Shown piece after piece: positions 17,424-25,382 of a stretch of DNA of 64,000 nucleotides. Both the position numbers and the translations under genes were made by a program. The DNA comes from Chitinophaga nivalis (GTDB lineage Bacteria > Bacteroidota > Bacteroidia > Chitinophagales > Chitinophagaceae). The stretch covers positions 1 through 64,000 of the forward strand of contig NZ_JAPDNR010000001.1 of assembly GCF_025989125.1 (NCBI RefSeq). The letters run 5' to 3'. The notes under the pieces were generated by a model, which saw only the letters and a list, made by a program, of their open reading frames with translations, was not told the origin of the DNA and made no database searches. How positions within the stretch are numbered: the first letter of the stretch is position 1; each line of letters begins with the position of its first letter.

Positions 17424-17466
17424 AAGCGCGCATATGCTCCTGTTAACAGGAAAGCATATGCGCTTT
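17424..17466 (+). terminator. Terminator after the GAF-like gene
   Basis: AAGCGCGCATATGCT (17424-17438) pairs with AGCATATGCGCTTT (17453-17466) with one bulged base. The loop is the palindrome CCTGTTAACAGG. It ends in CTTT and lies 45 bp after the stop. Confidence 0.75.
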
Positions 17467-17557
17467 CTCATTTAAATGCTTCCAGAATATTTTCCTGTTT
17501 TAGTTTGATTAAGATAACTAGCTGTTTTAAACAGTACTTTGCCGCAAATTTATCCTT

Positions 17558-18205
17558 GTGTACTCAAGATACGCGCTTAAATATTTAGAAAAATCCACTA
17601 CAATTAATGACCCCAAAAAAGCATTGGATAAACATGGTCTTGATATAAGAGATGTTATTAATCTTTGCGGGGGATTTCCTCCTCAGAGAATCACGGAATT
17701 AGCTATCAAAATCATTTCCACTCATGAAGACATCATACATATAAAAATATTCACGGATTTGTATGAAATAGTTCGCTCCATTAATTTTGATTACAGGTTT
17801 ATTGACAACAGTTATATGCATGTTTATAAACCACAGCAAATGATAGGTACAAATCTTTTTCTTCACCAAGTCAAAACAGCACGATCCAGGAAAATGTTAA
17901 AATTGAAGACGGTTGCCAGAGCAACTGATGAAGGAGATGATATTCAATGGTGGGGGTATTATTGTTGGGGGCGATTAGGTTATCAGATGATGAAAGATGA
18001 GCAAGTTGAATTTCTCCGTTGGTTAAATAATTTTAATCGAAAAGAAAAAACATTACATGAATTATTAGCAACAATAGAAGGTCGGCAACTGTGGAAAAAC
18101 CATGGATATACCTGGAGAGCAGAATTTCATCTGGACGATGAATCGGAGACAATGAATAATTTAAGAAGCTATTTACAAAGTAAAAATATAGCACTGTATT
18201 TATAA
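17558..18205 (+). CDS. Uncharacterised 215-residue protein in an AT-rich island
   Basis: The frame opens with GTG at 17558 and encodes a soluble protein with no signal peptide. It is rich in Ile, Lys, Asn and Tyr. Notable stretches are GDDIQWWGYYCWGRLGYQMM, with many aromatic residues, and the C-terminal WKNHGYTWRAEFHLDD. A TACTTTG box (17535-17541) resembling a -7 element lies just before the start, so the leader would be very short. Base composition is clearly more AT-rich than in flanking genes, suggesting acquisition. It converges with the small minus-strand gene at 18218. I do not recognise a family. Confidence 0.65.
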   Translation: MYSRYALKYLEKSTTINDPKKALDKHGLDIRDVINLCGGFPPQRITELAIKIISTHEDIIHIKIFTDLYEIVRSINFDYRFIDNSYMHVYKPQQMIGTNLFLHQVKTARSRKMLKLKTVARATDEGDDIQWWGYYCWGRLGYQMMKDEQVEFLRWLNNFNRKEKTLHELLATIEGRQLWKNHGYTWRAEFHLDDESETMNNLRSYLQSKNIALYL

Positions 18206-18217
18206 CATAGATACAGG

Positions 18218-18409
18218 CTAAACATCTGACAGATGCAGCAATTCATCCTGAACGGTACTAGTAGCCTTATTTTTATTTTCAAGTACAAACAGTACATGTT
18301 GAGGGTACATCCTCTCTACTGCTTTAATTCCCTCATCTTTAAAGAGAACAAAAGCGAGAATCATTTCATTAATGATAGCCTTCTTTCTATATTCAGCAGC
18401 ATTTTTCAT
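18218..18409 (-). CDS. Small 63-residue protein, copy A of a divergent paralogue pair
   Basis: The protein starts MKNAAEYRKK and has a core FKDEGIKAVERMYPQHVLFVL. It aligns with the 61-residue protein at 18708 at about half of the positions, counted by eye, sharing MKNA, the RK pair, LF.DEGI.AVER, P, F.L and the final Val. Conservation between the two copies supports real coding on this strand over the overlapping plus-strand frame. It has no signal peptide and a mixed helical, basic composition. A TAGATTTG -7 box ends six bases before the ATG. The function is unknown. Confidence 0.75.
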   Translation of the reverse strand: MKNAAEYRKKAIINEMILAFVLFKDEGIKAVERMYPQHVLFVLENKNKATSTVQDELLHLSDV

Positions 18410-18414
18410 ATAAA

Positions 18415-18422
18415 CAAATCTA
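18415..18422 (-). promoter_or_regulatory. -7 promoter element abutting small gene A
   Basis: On the minus strand TAGATTTG (18422-18415) matches TAnnTTTG exactly and ends six nucleotides before the ATG at 18409. Transcription would begin within a few bases of the start codon, implying a leaderless or nearly leaderless mRNA. No clear TTTG lies at the -33 position. Confidence 0.45.
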
Positions 18423-18707
18423 CTGAAAATAAATTGCTTTTCTCCCGAAAAATAAAAAACAGCCAGCTATCTTCTCCTGGTTGCAAATACTTTTCTAAAT
18501 CCAAAAAGTATCAATCGATTATAAAATAGCACATTGCTAATTAATATATAATTATATACATCGAAACATCAAAATGATTTTAACATCCTAAGTCTGATAT
18601 TATCTATATCTCCCTATTATAATCAGAGGTACATTTCAGATTAAAAGAAATAAAACATCAGCTCCTTCTTTGTATAGAAGCTAAGGCTTTTTAGTAATTT
18701 CATTTGT
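18423..18707. other. AT-rich spacer between the two divergent small paralogues
   Basis: This stretch is very AT-rich and shows no convincing gene on either strand. A short TATA-rich run (around 18540-18560) lies in the middle. It must carry the divergent promoters of the two paralogues. Confidence 0.5.
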
Positions 18708-18893
18708 ATGAAAAATGCAGAAAAAAACAGAAAACAGATTAACGATATGCTCTTGGTTTTTAGTCTTTTCCTAGATGAAGGTATTATAGCAGTAGAAAGA
18801 ATTTTTCCGGAGTATAAGCAGTTTATATTAGCACATAAAGACAAATCTCTAAGCCTTCTTAAGAAGGAACTCGGTCTACTTCTTCCTGTTTAG
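18708..18893 (+). CDS. Small 61-residue protein, copy B of a divergent paralogue pair
   Basis: The protein begins MKNAEKNRKQ and carries FLDEGIIAVERIFPEYKQFIL, the counterpart of copy A at 18218-18409. The C-terminus ends in a Leu-rich KKELGLLLPV. The sequence just before the ATG, ATTTCATTTGT, resembles the upstream region of copy A (ATTTG near the start), so both copies may be transcribed without a real leader. The neighbouring NTF2-like gene converges on it. There is no family I can name. Confidence 0.7.
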   Translation: MKNAEKNRKQINDMLLVFSLFLDEGIIAVERIFPEYKQFILAHKDKSLSLLKKELGLLLPV

Positions 18894-18914
18894 TGTAATC
18901 CGGATAAACTTCTC

Positions 18915-19376
18915 TTAAATCCCTTCCGGACACCCCTCCTTACGCTTTGTATAAATCAAATACTGGATCTTCCAGCCATCTGACCCTTTCACCAGCTGAA
19001 TAGAATTCACGCCGCAATGGGAAAACTTTTGCCGGAGTAAAAACCGAAATGGCGTCCACACGGTTGCCAGTGGTTCATCTACTTTGATCAGGCTGAATAT
19101 TACCTGCTCATCGGCCGCATTCTTTTCCAGGTGGGAAACATTACTGGCGAAGGCAATCACCTGGGTGGTTTTCACCGCAGTCTGGCCATCTTTGTCGGTG
19201 GAAATAGACTGTATCACTGCCTCCGGTGTAAAGCAAGCCTGAATAGCAGCGCTATCGGAGTTACGCATGGCAGTAAATAATCTGGTAACGGCAGCCTTCA
19301 CGGCATCTTCGGTTTTCTGGGCACTGGCAGCAGCACAGGATAATAAGAGTACGAGGGAACAAAACAGGGAACGCAT
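18915..19376 (-). CDS. Exported NTF2-like (SnoaL-type) protein
   Basis: From the ATG at 19376 the protein starts with a signal peptide (RSLFCSLVLLLSCAAASA) and continues with AVTRLFTAMRNSDSAAIQAC, the first helix of the NTF2-like cone fold as in DUF4440 proteins. The middle AVIQSISTDKDGQ and the C-terminal GSDGWKIQYLIYTKRK fit the sheet of that fold. Upstream in-frame ATGs up to 19439 would put extra residues before the signal peptide. With 153 residues it is normal for the fold. Members bind small ligands or are enzymes; the ligand here is unknown. Confidence 0.7.
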   Translation of the reverse strand: MRSLFCSLVLLLSCAAASAQKTEDAVKAAVTRLFTAMRNSDSAAIQACFTPEAVIQSISTDKDGQTAVKTTQVIAFASNVSHLEKNAADEQVIFSLIKVDEPLATVWTPFRFLLRQKFSHCGVNSIQLVKGSDGWKIQYLIYTKRKEGCPEGI

Positions 19377-19483
19377 TTTTTTAAACTGAATATACGAATT
19401 AAGCGATAAAGAAAAACGCATTTTCCGGAAGATATACAACGATGCGCTGTAGCTGTTACCCGGAAAATGCGTTCTGTCTTATG

Positions 19484-22400
19484 TTAGAACTTAAAGCCCA
19501 ATGTTACATAGGGAATGGTTTCTTCTTTTGAATGCCCTACCACCGCAGTGATAATAAAAGTATTCACCGGCGCCAGGTATAATCCACCACCATAGCCATC
19601 ATGCCATACATGCGAGGTTTCATTATCCTGCCATACCCGGCCAATATCATTGAAGGCAACAATACCTACGCCGGCAGGTAAGATATACGTTTTCAGGTCG
19701 AAGAGTTTTACCCGGATCTCGGTGTTGTTATACACCGCTGCATTGCCCGCAAAACGATAGTTGCGATATCCCCGCAGATTTTGTGTACCGCCTACTGTCA
19801 GCGCCTGGAAGTATTCATAATCGCCCCAGATCTTACCACCACCAAAGCGGCTTACGATCACGAAGTTGGCTGGTATCCGGAAGCTCATGTACAAACTCAG
19901 GTCAGATTGCAGCTGCATAAAATTGCGGCTGTCGCCACTCAGTCCTTTGTTACCCGTCCAGGTAGTATTCCAGAAGATACCACGGGTAGGGATGATCTTA
20001 TTGTCGCGCGTATCGAACTGCACAGCTATTTTCGCCCCGGCATAATATTTATTCCGGAAGGTGTTGGCCGAATCCAATTTGTTCTGCTGGAAGTTGGTAA
20101 TATAACGTCCCCCATTTTCATCTTTATTAAATGCATAATGATTGATCAGCGGACCGTAGGCAATACTGACATGCCGGCCAAAACTGGTACGCAGCAATGC
20201 TTCTGCACTATACAGGTTAAAACGTGCCCGGTAATAGGAAATGGTTTTATTACCGGATTTATCAAACACGGTTTCATTACCAAAGCCGAAGAAGTTGATG
20301 GTATTATTAGGCGCCTTTGCATTGGCGAGTAGCAGCAGGTCTGATTTACCGATGACGTCTGTCAGTTCGCCCGTATACTTAAAGTTCCAGGCACGTGTTG
20401 CCAGCGAGTGGGTAGCCGTAAACAAATGTTTGGCTGCAAACGGTTCCTTGCGGAAAGAGTGGCGGATCAGTTGTAATCCTACTCCCAGCAATAAACCATC
20501 GTCGCGGTTATAGGCGCCCGCAATCAGCGGCATTGTTTTCTCATATTTGAAAGCATCTCGTTTGTAGCTGATATTCTCCGGATTATCAGACAGCCGCCGT
20601 TGTTCATTGCGGGTTAATGCGAAGCTGTCTTTACCGGATTGCTGATCGTATACCCGTATACGTTTACCTGCCTTTACGGTGGTGCTGTCGATGTAGGTAT
20701 CACGGTCTTTACCGCCAATCAGCCGAATACGGATCGGCGTACCGTGGTTCCCTTTTATTTCAAAGCGATCGTTACCACCCAATCCGTATACATTCAGCAC
20801 TTTGGTATCCGACGGATCAAACGTGCGGGAGTAGATGTTTTGCTGTACTTCTCCCTTTTTGCTGATTTTGAAGATATTCAGCGCTACCTTGCCGCCGGCT
20901 TGTTTCTCGAGGGATATCAGCTCATTCTTCTCGGTAGCCGGTACATCCACTCCTCTAGCCAGGAAGCGGTAGTATTTCATCACATTTTTTTCCAGGATAT
21001 TACGGCGTACCGATAAGCGGTGTACCATCATAGGCCCGACAAGCGATTGTATCGTATCCGGGAACGCTTTTACGGCAGCCTGTATCACGCTGTCTGTCAT
21101 ACGCCCCAGGAATTTATCCGTTTGCTTTTTCCAGTCTTTTTCATCCAGTTCATGGAGGAAAGAGCGATCGAAATACCGGCTGCTGAAATTAAAGCCGTTG
21201 ATATCCGGAATGTAATCCCGGAACCCCTGTATACCCGGTATCAGCCACGGACGGGATACTGCCCGGGGTAACAGGCCTTCATTCAGGAAGAAAGCCTGGT
21301 CACGGTCGCGTGGTACCGGATAATAAATCTCGCGGCCTTTATGTTTTTCGCGGTACCAGCGCCACTGATCATCATGCCGGTCAAAATCCATGATATACAT
21401 ATCGAAGATACGTGCCCGCAACACTGACTTCTGATCTATCTCCACATCATTATCTCCCCATAGTTTCTTTAATACTTTAGGGGTATTATAGGTTTTATCG
21501 TTGCTACCGGTTTTAGGTTCTCTTTCTTCAAACAGGTATACGTCATGACCAAAATCCGTGGCATATACGCCCAGCGCAGTATCCACCGGCATGTACACAA
21601 AAGTAGGATGGGTATGCGGTACCCCTGCAGCTTCCGCCAGTACACTTACCGCCAGCGGTGCATAGGGATTGGCGCCGGAGATCTGATCCTGTACTACTTC
21701 CCGTGCAACTGTTTCCCGCAGTATTTCGGGGATGGCTGCCAACGGATATTTTTTCAGGGAACGCATCGCGTATTCAGTGCCGGTGCTGTCTTCCAGCCGG
21801 AGCGATCGGGTTTGTTTACCGCCGCCACGCTGCAGGATCTTTAAACCGCCTTTCGCCGTATGCAGGTTCAGTACCGGAAATTTCAGCGGCGTCGCCCATA
21901 CATCGCGGTAGTTGTTTCCCAGTAAAAAGCGGTGGAAGTTATTCACGTGGTTGTATTGCGAATCGGGCGCCATCACCATATACGGCGGCAATGCAGCCGG
22001 CATGGTGTAGGTAAGGCCCTGTTGCGGCAGGTCGCGTAAATGCAGTAAGGTGTTGGTAAACACCGGTTGTCCGGGTTGATCTGCGAGGTAATACTGTACC
22101 CGCACGGTACTGTCGGACATCACTTCCAATACGCTGAAACCACTACCAGCTGTGGCAAATAATGATTTAGGTCCTCTCCGCACGCGGTTGTTTTTGGCGC
22201 CGCTGCCGCTGATGACATACGCATTTTGTGCATCTTTAATCAACTGCAACGTGTGGTCGTGGCCGGACACATATACCACGGGGCCATGTGCCTGCAGGGC
22301 TGCTTCCACACCTTTTACCATTTGCTGATATTTCGGATTGGGCAGGTCTTCTGCAGTACCAAATACCCCTCTTGCAATAGGATAGATGGAACCGATAACC

Positions 22401-23137
22401 GGCAACGGAACATAGAGCCAGGGCCGGAGATCTGTCAGCGGAAACAGGTGTTGTTTGGCGGTATAGTAACCACCATGAATACCATAACTGCGGAAAGGAT
22501 GATGACTGGCGAAGATGATCAGCTTATTCCGGTTCAGCGCAACGATTTCTTTCAGGCGGGAAAGTATTTCATCTTTATCCTTGCAGTCGCAGGAAGATTC
22601 CACACCGGGCTTTTCATAAGGAAATACCCACCATTCGCTGTCCATGATGATCAGCGTAATATTGTCGGCCAGCTTTACTTCCACGGGGCCGGGACAACCA
22701 TCTTTAGGCAGGAAGGTAACATTATCCAGGTGCTGGGAATCCACATATTGCTGTTGATTACGGATTACCTGCCAGCCATCGGGTTTACTTTTATCCCAGT
22801 CGTGATTACCGGGGATAATAAATCCTTTTGCGGCTGTTCCCCTGACCAGGTTAATCTGGTAATCCAGGATCCCCCGTGCAACCGGATAGCTGCGGCTGGT
22901 GGAATCGGGCAGGCCGCGCGGATATACGTTATCACCCAGAAAGAGGATGGTGTTCTTACTATCCTTCAGGTCAAATTGCTGCCGGACAGCATCTACCACC
23001 GGATTGCGGTCATTGTCGTGCAATTCGCCGGCATCTCCTATCAGGATTATCCGGTTTACCACGGCAGGCGTTTGTGCCTGCAACGAAGCGGATATGCCGA
23101 GCAGCAGGGTTATATAGCGTATTGTTCTGCGGATCAT
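19484..23137 (-). CDS. Calcineurin-like phosphoesterase fused to an outer-membrane beta-barrel
   Basis: A signal peptide (YITLLLGISASLQA) is followed by a metallophosphoesterase domain (about residues 25-330) with IGDAG, GDNVYPRG, PGNHDWD, SHHPF and SGHDHT, the metal-binding signature. A long middle section (about 330-850) has no recognised domain. The last ~350 residues have alternating beta-strand pattern, with TVGGTQNLRGYRNY and a C-terminal YVTLGFKF ending in Phe, as in BamA/Omp85-type surface antigen domains. At 1217 residues this looks like an outer-membrane-anchored phosphoesterase. Its start overlaps the upstream lipoprotein stop by ATGA, so the two are translationally coupled. Confidence 0.85.
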   Translation of the reverse strand: MIRRTIRYITLLLGISASLQAQTPAVVNRIILIGDAGELHDNDRNPVVDAVRQQFDLKDSKNTILFLGDNVYPRGLPDSTSRSYPVARGILDYQINLVRGTAAKGFIIPGNHDWDKSKPDGWQVIRNQQQYVDSQHLDNVTFLPKDGCPGPVEVKLADNITLIIMDSEWWVFPYEKPGVESSCDCKDKDEILSRLKEIVALNRNKLIIFASHHPFRSYGIHGGYYTAKQHLFPLTDLRPWLYVPLPVIGSIYPIARGVFGTAEDLPNPKYQQMVKGVEAALQAHGPVVYVSGHDHTLQLIKDAQNAYVISGSGAKNNRVRRGPKSLFATAGSGFSVLEVMSDSTVRVQYYLADQPGQPVFTNTLLHLRDLPQQGLTYTMPAALPPYMVMAPDSQYNHVNNFHRFLLGNNYRDVWATPLKFPVLNLHTAKGGLKILQRGGGKQTRSLRLEDSTGTEYAMRSLKKYPLAAIPEILRETVAREVVQDQISGANPYAPLAVSVLAEAAGVPHTHPTFVYMPVDTALGVYATDFGHDVYLFEEREPKTGSNDKTYNTPKVLKKLWGDNDVEIDQKSVLRARIFDMYIMDFDRHDDQWRWYREKHKGREIYYPVPRDRDQAFFLNEGLLPRAVSRPWLIPGIQGFRDYIPDINGFNFSSRYFDRSFLHELDEKDWKKQTDKFLGRMTDSVIQAAVKAFPDTIQSLVGPMMVHRLSVRRNILEKNVMKYYRFLARGVDVPATEKNELISLEKQAGGKVALNIFKISKKGEVQQNIYSRTFDPSDTKVLNVYGLGGNDRFEIKGNHGTPIRIRLIGGKDRDTYIDSTTVKAGKRIRVYDQQSGKDSFALTRNEQRRLSDNPENISYKRDAFKYEKTMPLIAGAYNRDDGLLLGVGLQLIRHSFRKEPFAAKHLFTATHSLATRAWNFKYTGELTDVIGKSDLLLLANAKAPNNTINFFGFGNETVFDKSGNKTISYYRARFNLYSAEALLRTSFGRHVSIAYGPLINHYAFNKDENGGRYITNFQQNKLDSANTFRNKYYAGAKIAVQFDTRDNKIIPTRGIFWNTTWTGNKGLSGDSRNFMQLQSDLSLYMSFRIPANFVIVSRFGGGKIWGDYEYFQALTVGGTQNLRGYRNYRFAGNAAVYNNTEIRVKLFDLKTYILPAGVGIVAFNDIGRVWQDNETSHVWHDGYGGGLYLAPVNTFIITAVVGHSKEETIPYVTLGFKF

Positions 23138-23982
23138 TTCAATTGATAAGTAAATTTGAGAATATTGGCGGTACCATCATATCCGCCTTCATTGGAAATA
23201 TACATGTCGCCGTTGGCAGCGAAGGCCAGGCCTTCGGGCTGTAGGAACAACCGGTGTTTCAGGTTGTAGGCTTCCTGTACATGCCCCTGTAAATCGGCGA
23301 TTACCAGCAAACTATTTACGGATGCCACGATGTATAATCTTTTTTCAATAGGATGTATAGCCGCAGCAGATGGTTTGAAGAAACGCATATCCGTACCGGC
23401 TAACCGGGCTATCTCACGGCTATCTAAGTGATACAGGGCGGCGGTATCATAATCGCGGGTAGCGAGGTTAAAGCGATAAGCACTGGTATGGCCGCTTTTT
23501 TTATCTGCTTCGTTATTTTTAGCAATTAAGACAATGCTGTGTAGTTGTGGATCATAATAAGTGGTTTCAAATTCATGTTTGCCTGCTTTCGGAAACTTAT
23601 AATGGGTACTGCCAACCGAGTCGGTAAAGAGCCCATATACTTCGTAGAGTGCACCATTGCTTTTTAGCACGAACCAGGTGCTATCGGCATGGCAAATGTC
23701 TTCATAGTCGCCATTTTTAGCGAACTTCCAGGAAGGATATGGTTTGTTGGCGGTAACATCTATCTGATAAATTTTCCCTTCTTCATCATTTACAGCGAGT
23801 ATATTATGCTCATCCGGAAACAGTTCAATACCTGAAATCTCCTGCATAGACTCCCGTACCCGGTAACGTACCGGTTCTTTCAAATCATATCCCCGGGGCG
23901 ATGCATATACTTTCTGTTCTTTATCACTGAAGCTATTACACGACAGCAAACACAAAACAAGCACCAACAATCTTACATTCAT
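23134..23982 (-). CDS. SdiA-regulated-type lipoprotein with a beta-propeller
   Basis: The N-terminus LLVLVLCLLSC is a lipobox-type signal, so the 282-residue protein is probably a lipoprotein. ESMQEISGIELFPDEHNILAVNDEEG is cut here into motifs EISGIEL and AVNDEEGKIY, typical of the SdiA-regulated (YjiK-like) propeller family. FLQPEGLAFAANGDMYISNE is the closing blade. Its stop overlaps the phosphoesterase start by 4 bp (ATGA), so they are one operon and may act together at the cell envelope. The substrate is unknown. Confidence 0.8.
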   Translation of the reverse strand: MNVRLLVLVLCLLSCNSFSDKEQKVYASPRGYDLKEPVRYRVRESMQEISGIELFPDEHNILAVNDEEGKIYQIDVTANKPYPSWKFAKNGDYEDICHADSTWFVLKSNGALYEVYGLFTDSVGSTHYKFPKAGKHEFETTYYDPQLHSIVLIAKNNEADKKSGHTSAYRFNLATRDYDTAALYHLDSREIARLAGTDMRFFKPSAAAIHPIEKRLYIVASVNSLLVIADLQGHVQEAYNLKHRLFLQPEGLAFAANGDMYISNEGGYDGTANILKFTYQLK

Positions 23983-24143
23983 AGTGTGACTTTATACCAT
24001 AAATTTAACTCAAAAATGCAGTAACTTAGGTTCAATTTTGAATTCATTGGCAGGTAGTTACCATTTATTGATAAATTGCATACAAAGACCGGTACTATCT
24101 TCCGTTCGTTTCGCAGGCATTCATTTTAACAGCTATCGTCACT

Positions 24144-25376
24144 ATGCAAAATTCACTCCTTATAGATGCAGCCAGGGATTATGTCACCGCTCAATATCAG
24201 CAACATCCCCGACCGGACCTGGTATATCATAATCTGGAACATACCCATCAGGTAGTGCAGGCAGCCTCACAGATAGCTGCACATTACCGTTTACAGGACG
24301 ATGAACTGCTGGCTGTTTATATTGCGGCCTGGTTTCATGATGCTGGTTATCTGTATGGTCCCGGCAATCAACACGAAGAAAACGGCGCCAAAGAAGCCCT
24401 GCATTTTCTACAGCAACAACAGGTAGCAGAAAATGTTCAGCAAATGGTGCAGGGAGCTATCATGGCTACCAAAATGCCTCAGTCGCCCAAGAACCTGGTA
24501 GAACAGATTGTTTGTGATGCCGACCTCTTTCACCTCGGCTCTGCCACTTACAGTACCCGCAACAAATTGCTGCGGCAGGAAGTAGCGCTGACCCATGAGC
24601 AAGAGATTCCGGCTACGCAATGGCTCGCCGGCAATATCCGGTTCCTGACAGAACATCACTACTGGACAGACTATGCCCGCACCTTACAAAAACAACAGAA
24701 AGAAGAAAACATCGAGAAACTGAAAAAGAAGCTGGAGAAAAAAAATAAAGAAGCGCAGGATTCTGCCGCTGCCGTAGTTCCGGCTGCCGGTAGCGCACCC
24801 GCCACCGCTACAGAAAAGGTAAAAGAGAAGAAACTAAAAAAACCGGAAAGAGGTGTGGAAACCATGTTCCGGATTACGTCTACCAATCATATCCGGCTTA
24901 GCTCCATGGCCGACAGCAAAGCGCATATCATGATATCGGTGAATTCCATCATCATCTCATTTATGCTCACAGTACTGGTACGCCGGCTGGAAGATTATCC
25001 CAACATGATTATTCCCGCGATCATCTTCCTGACCACCTCTGTTACCACCGTTATTTTTTCTGTATTGGCTACAAGACCCAACGTTACCAGCGGTACCTTT
25101 ACTAAAAATGATATTGCTAAGAAAGACGCCAACCTGCTCTTCTTTGGTAACTTCTATAAAATGCAACTGGAAGAGTATCAGTGGGGCATGAAACAAATGA
25201 TGGAAGACAGCGACTTCCTGTACAGCAGTATGACCAAAGATGTGTATTACCTGGGCGTTGTATTGGGCCACAAATACCGGCTGCTGCGAATTTCCTATAA
25301 TATCTTCATGTTTGGTTTAATCGCCTCCGTACTGGCGTTTGTCATTGCAGCAATTTTCTTCCCGGTAAAAGCATAG
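24144..25376 (+). CDS. HD domain protein fused to a Pycsar-effector-like (PycTM/DUF5706) membrane domain
   Basis: Residues ~1-190 form an HD phosphohydrolase domain: His29/His33 in YHNLEHT, the HD pair His65-Asp66 in WFHDAGY, and CDADLFHLG. A Lys/Glu-rich coiled coil (about 190-245) leads to a C-terminal part with SSMADSKAHIMISVNSIIIS, which fits the DUF5706/PycTM family used as membrane effectors in Pycsar anti-phage systems. Three hydrophobic helices follow (about 272-292, 297-320, 385-407). No cyclase or other defence gene is nearby; the next gene, ppk1, starts 6 bp downstream. The domain assignment is by motif memory. It may sense or degrade a nucleotide at the membrane. Confidence 0.75.
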   Translation: MQNSLLIDAARDYVTAQYQQHPRPDLVYHNLEHTHQVVQAASQIAAHYRLQDDELLAVYIAAWFHDAGYLYGPGNQHEENGAKEALHFLQQQQVAENVQQMVQGAIMATKMPQSPKNLVEQIVCDADLFHLGSATYSTRNKLLRQEVALTHEQEIPATQWLAGNIRFLTEHHYWTDYARTLQKQQKEENIEKLKKKLEKKNKEAQDSAAAVVPAAGSAPATATEKVKEKKLKKPERGVETMFRITSTNHIRLSSMADSKAHIMISVNSIIISFMLTVLVRRLEDYPNMIIPAIIFLTTSVTTVIFSVLATRPNVTSGTFTKNDIAKKDANLLFFGNFYKMQLEEYQWGMKQMMEDSDFLYSSMTKDVYYLGVVLGHKYRLLRISYNIFMFGLIASVLAFVIAAIFFPVKA

Positions 25377-25382
25377 TGATTC

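Noticed and set aside
18233..18529. 98-residue plus-strand ORF at the small paralogue
   Set aside because: It overlaps the minus-strand copy A, whose coding is supported by its match to copy B.
24144..25376. Full Pycsar defence system
   Set aside because: A PycTM-like domain is present but there is no adjacent nucleotidyl cyclase; only a fragmentary resemblance can be claimed.
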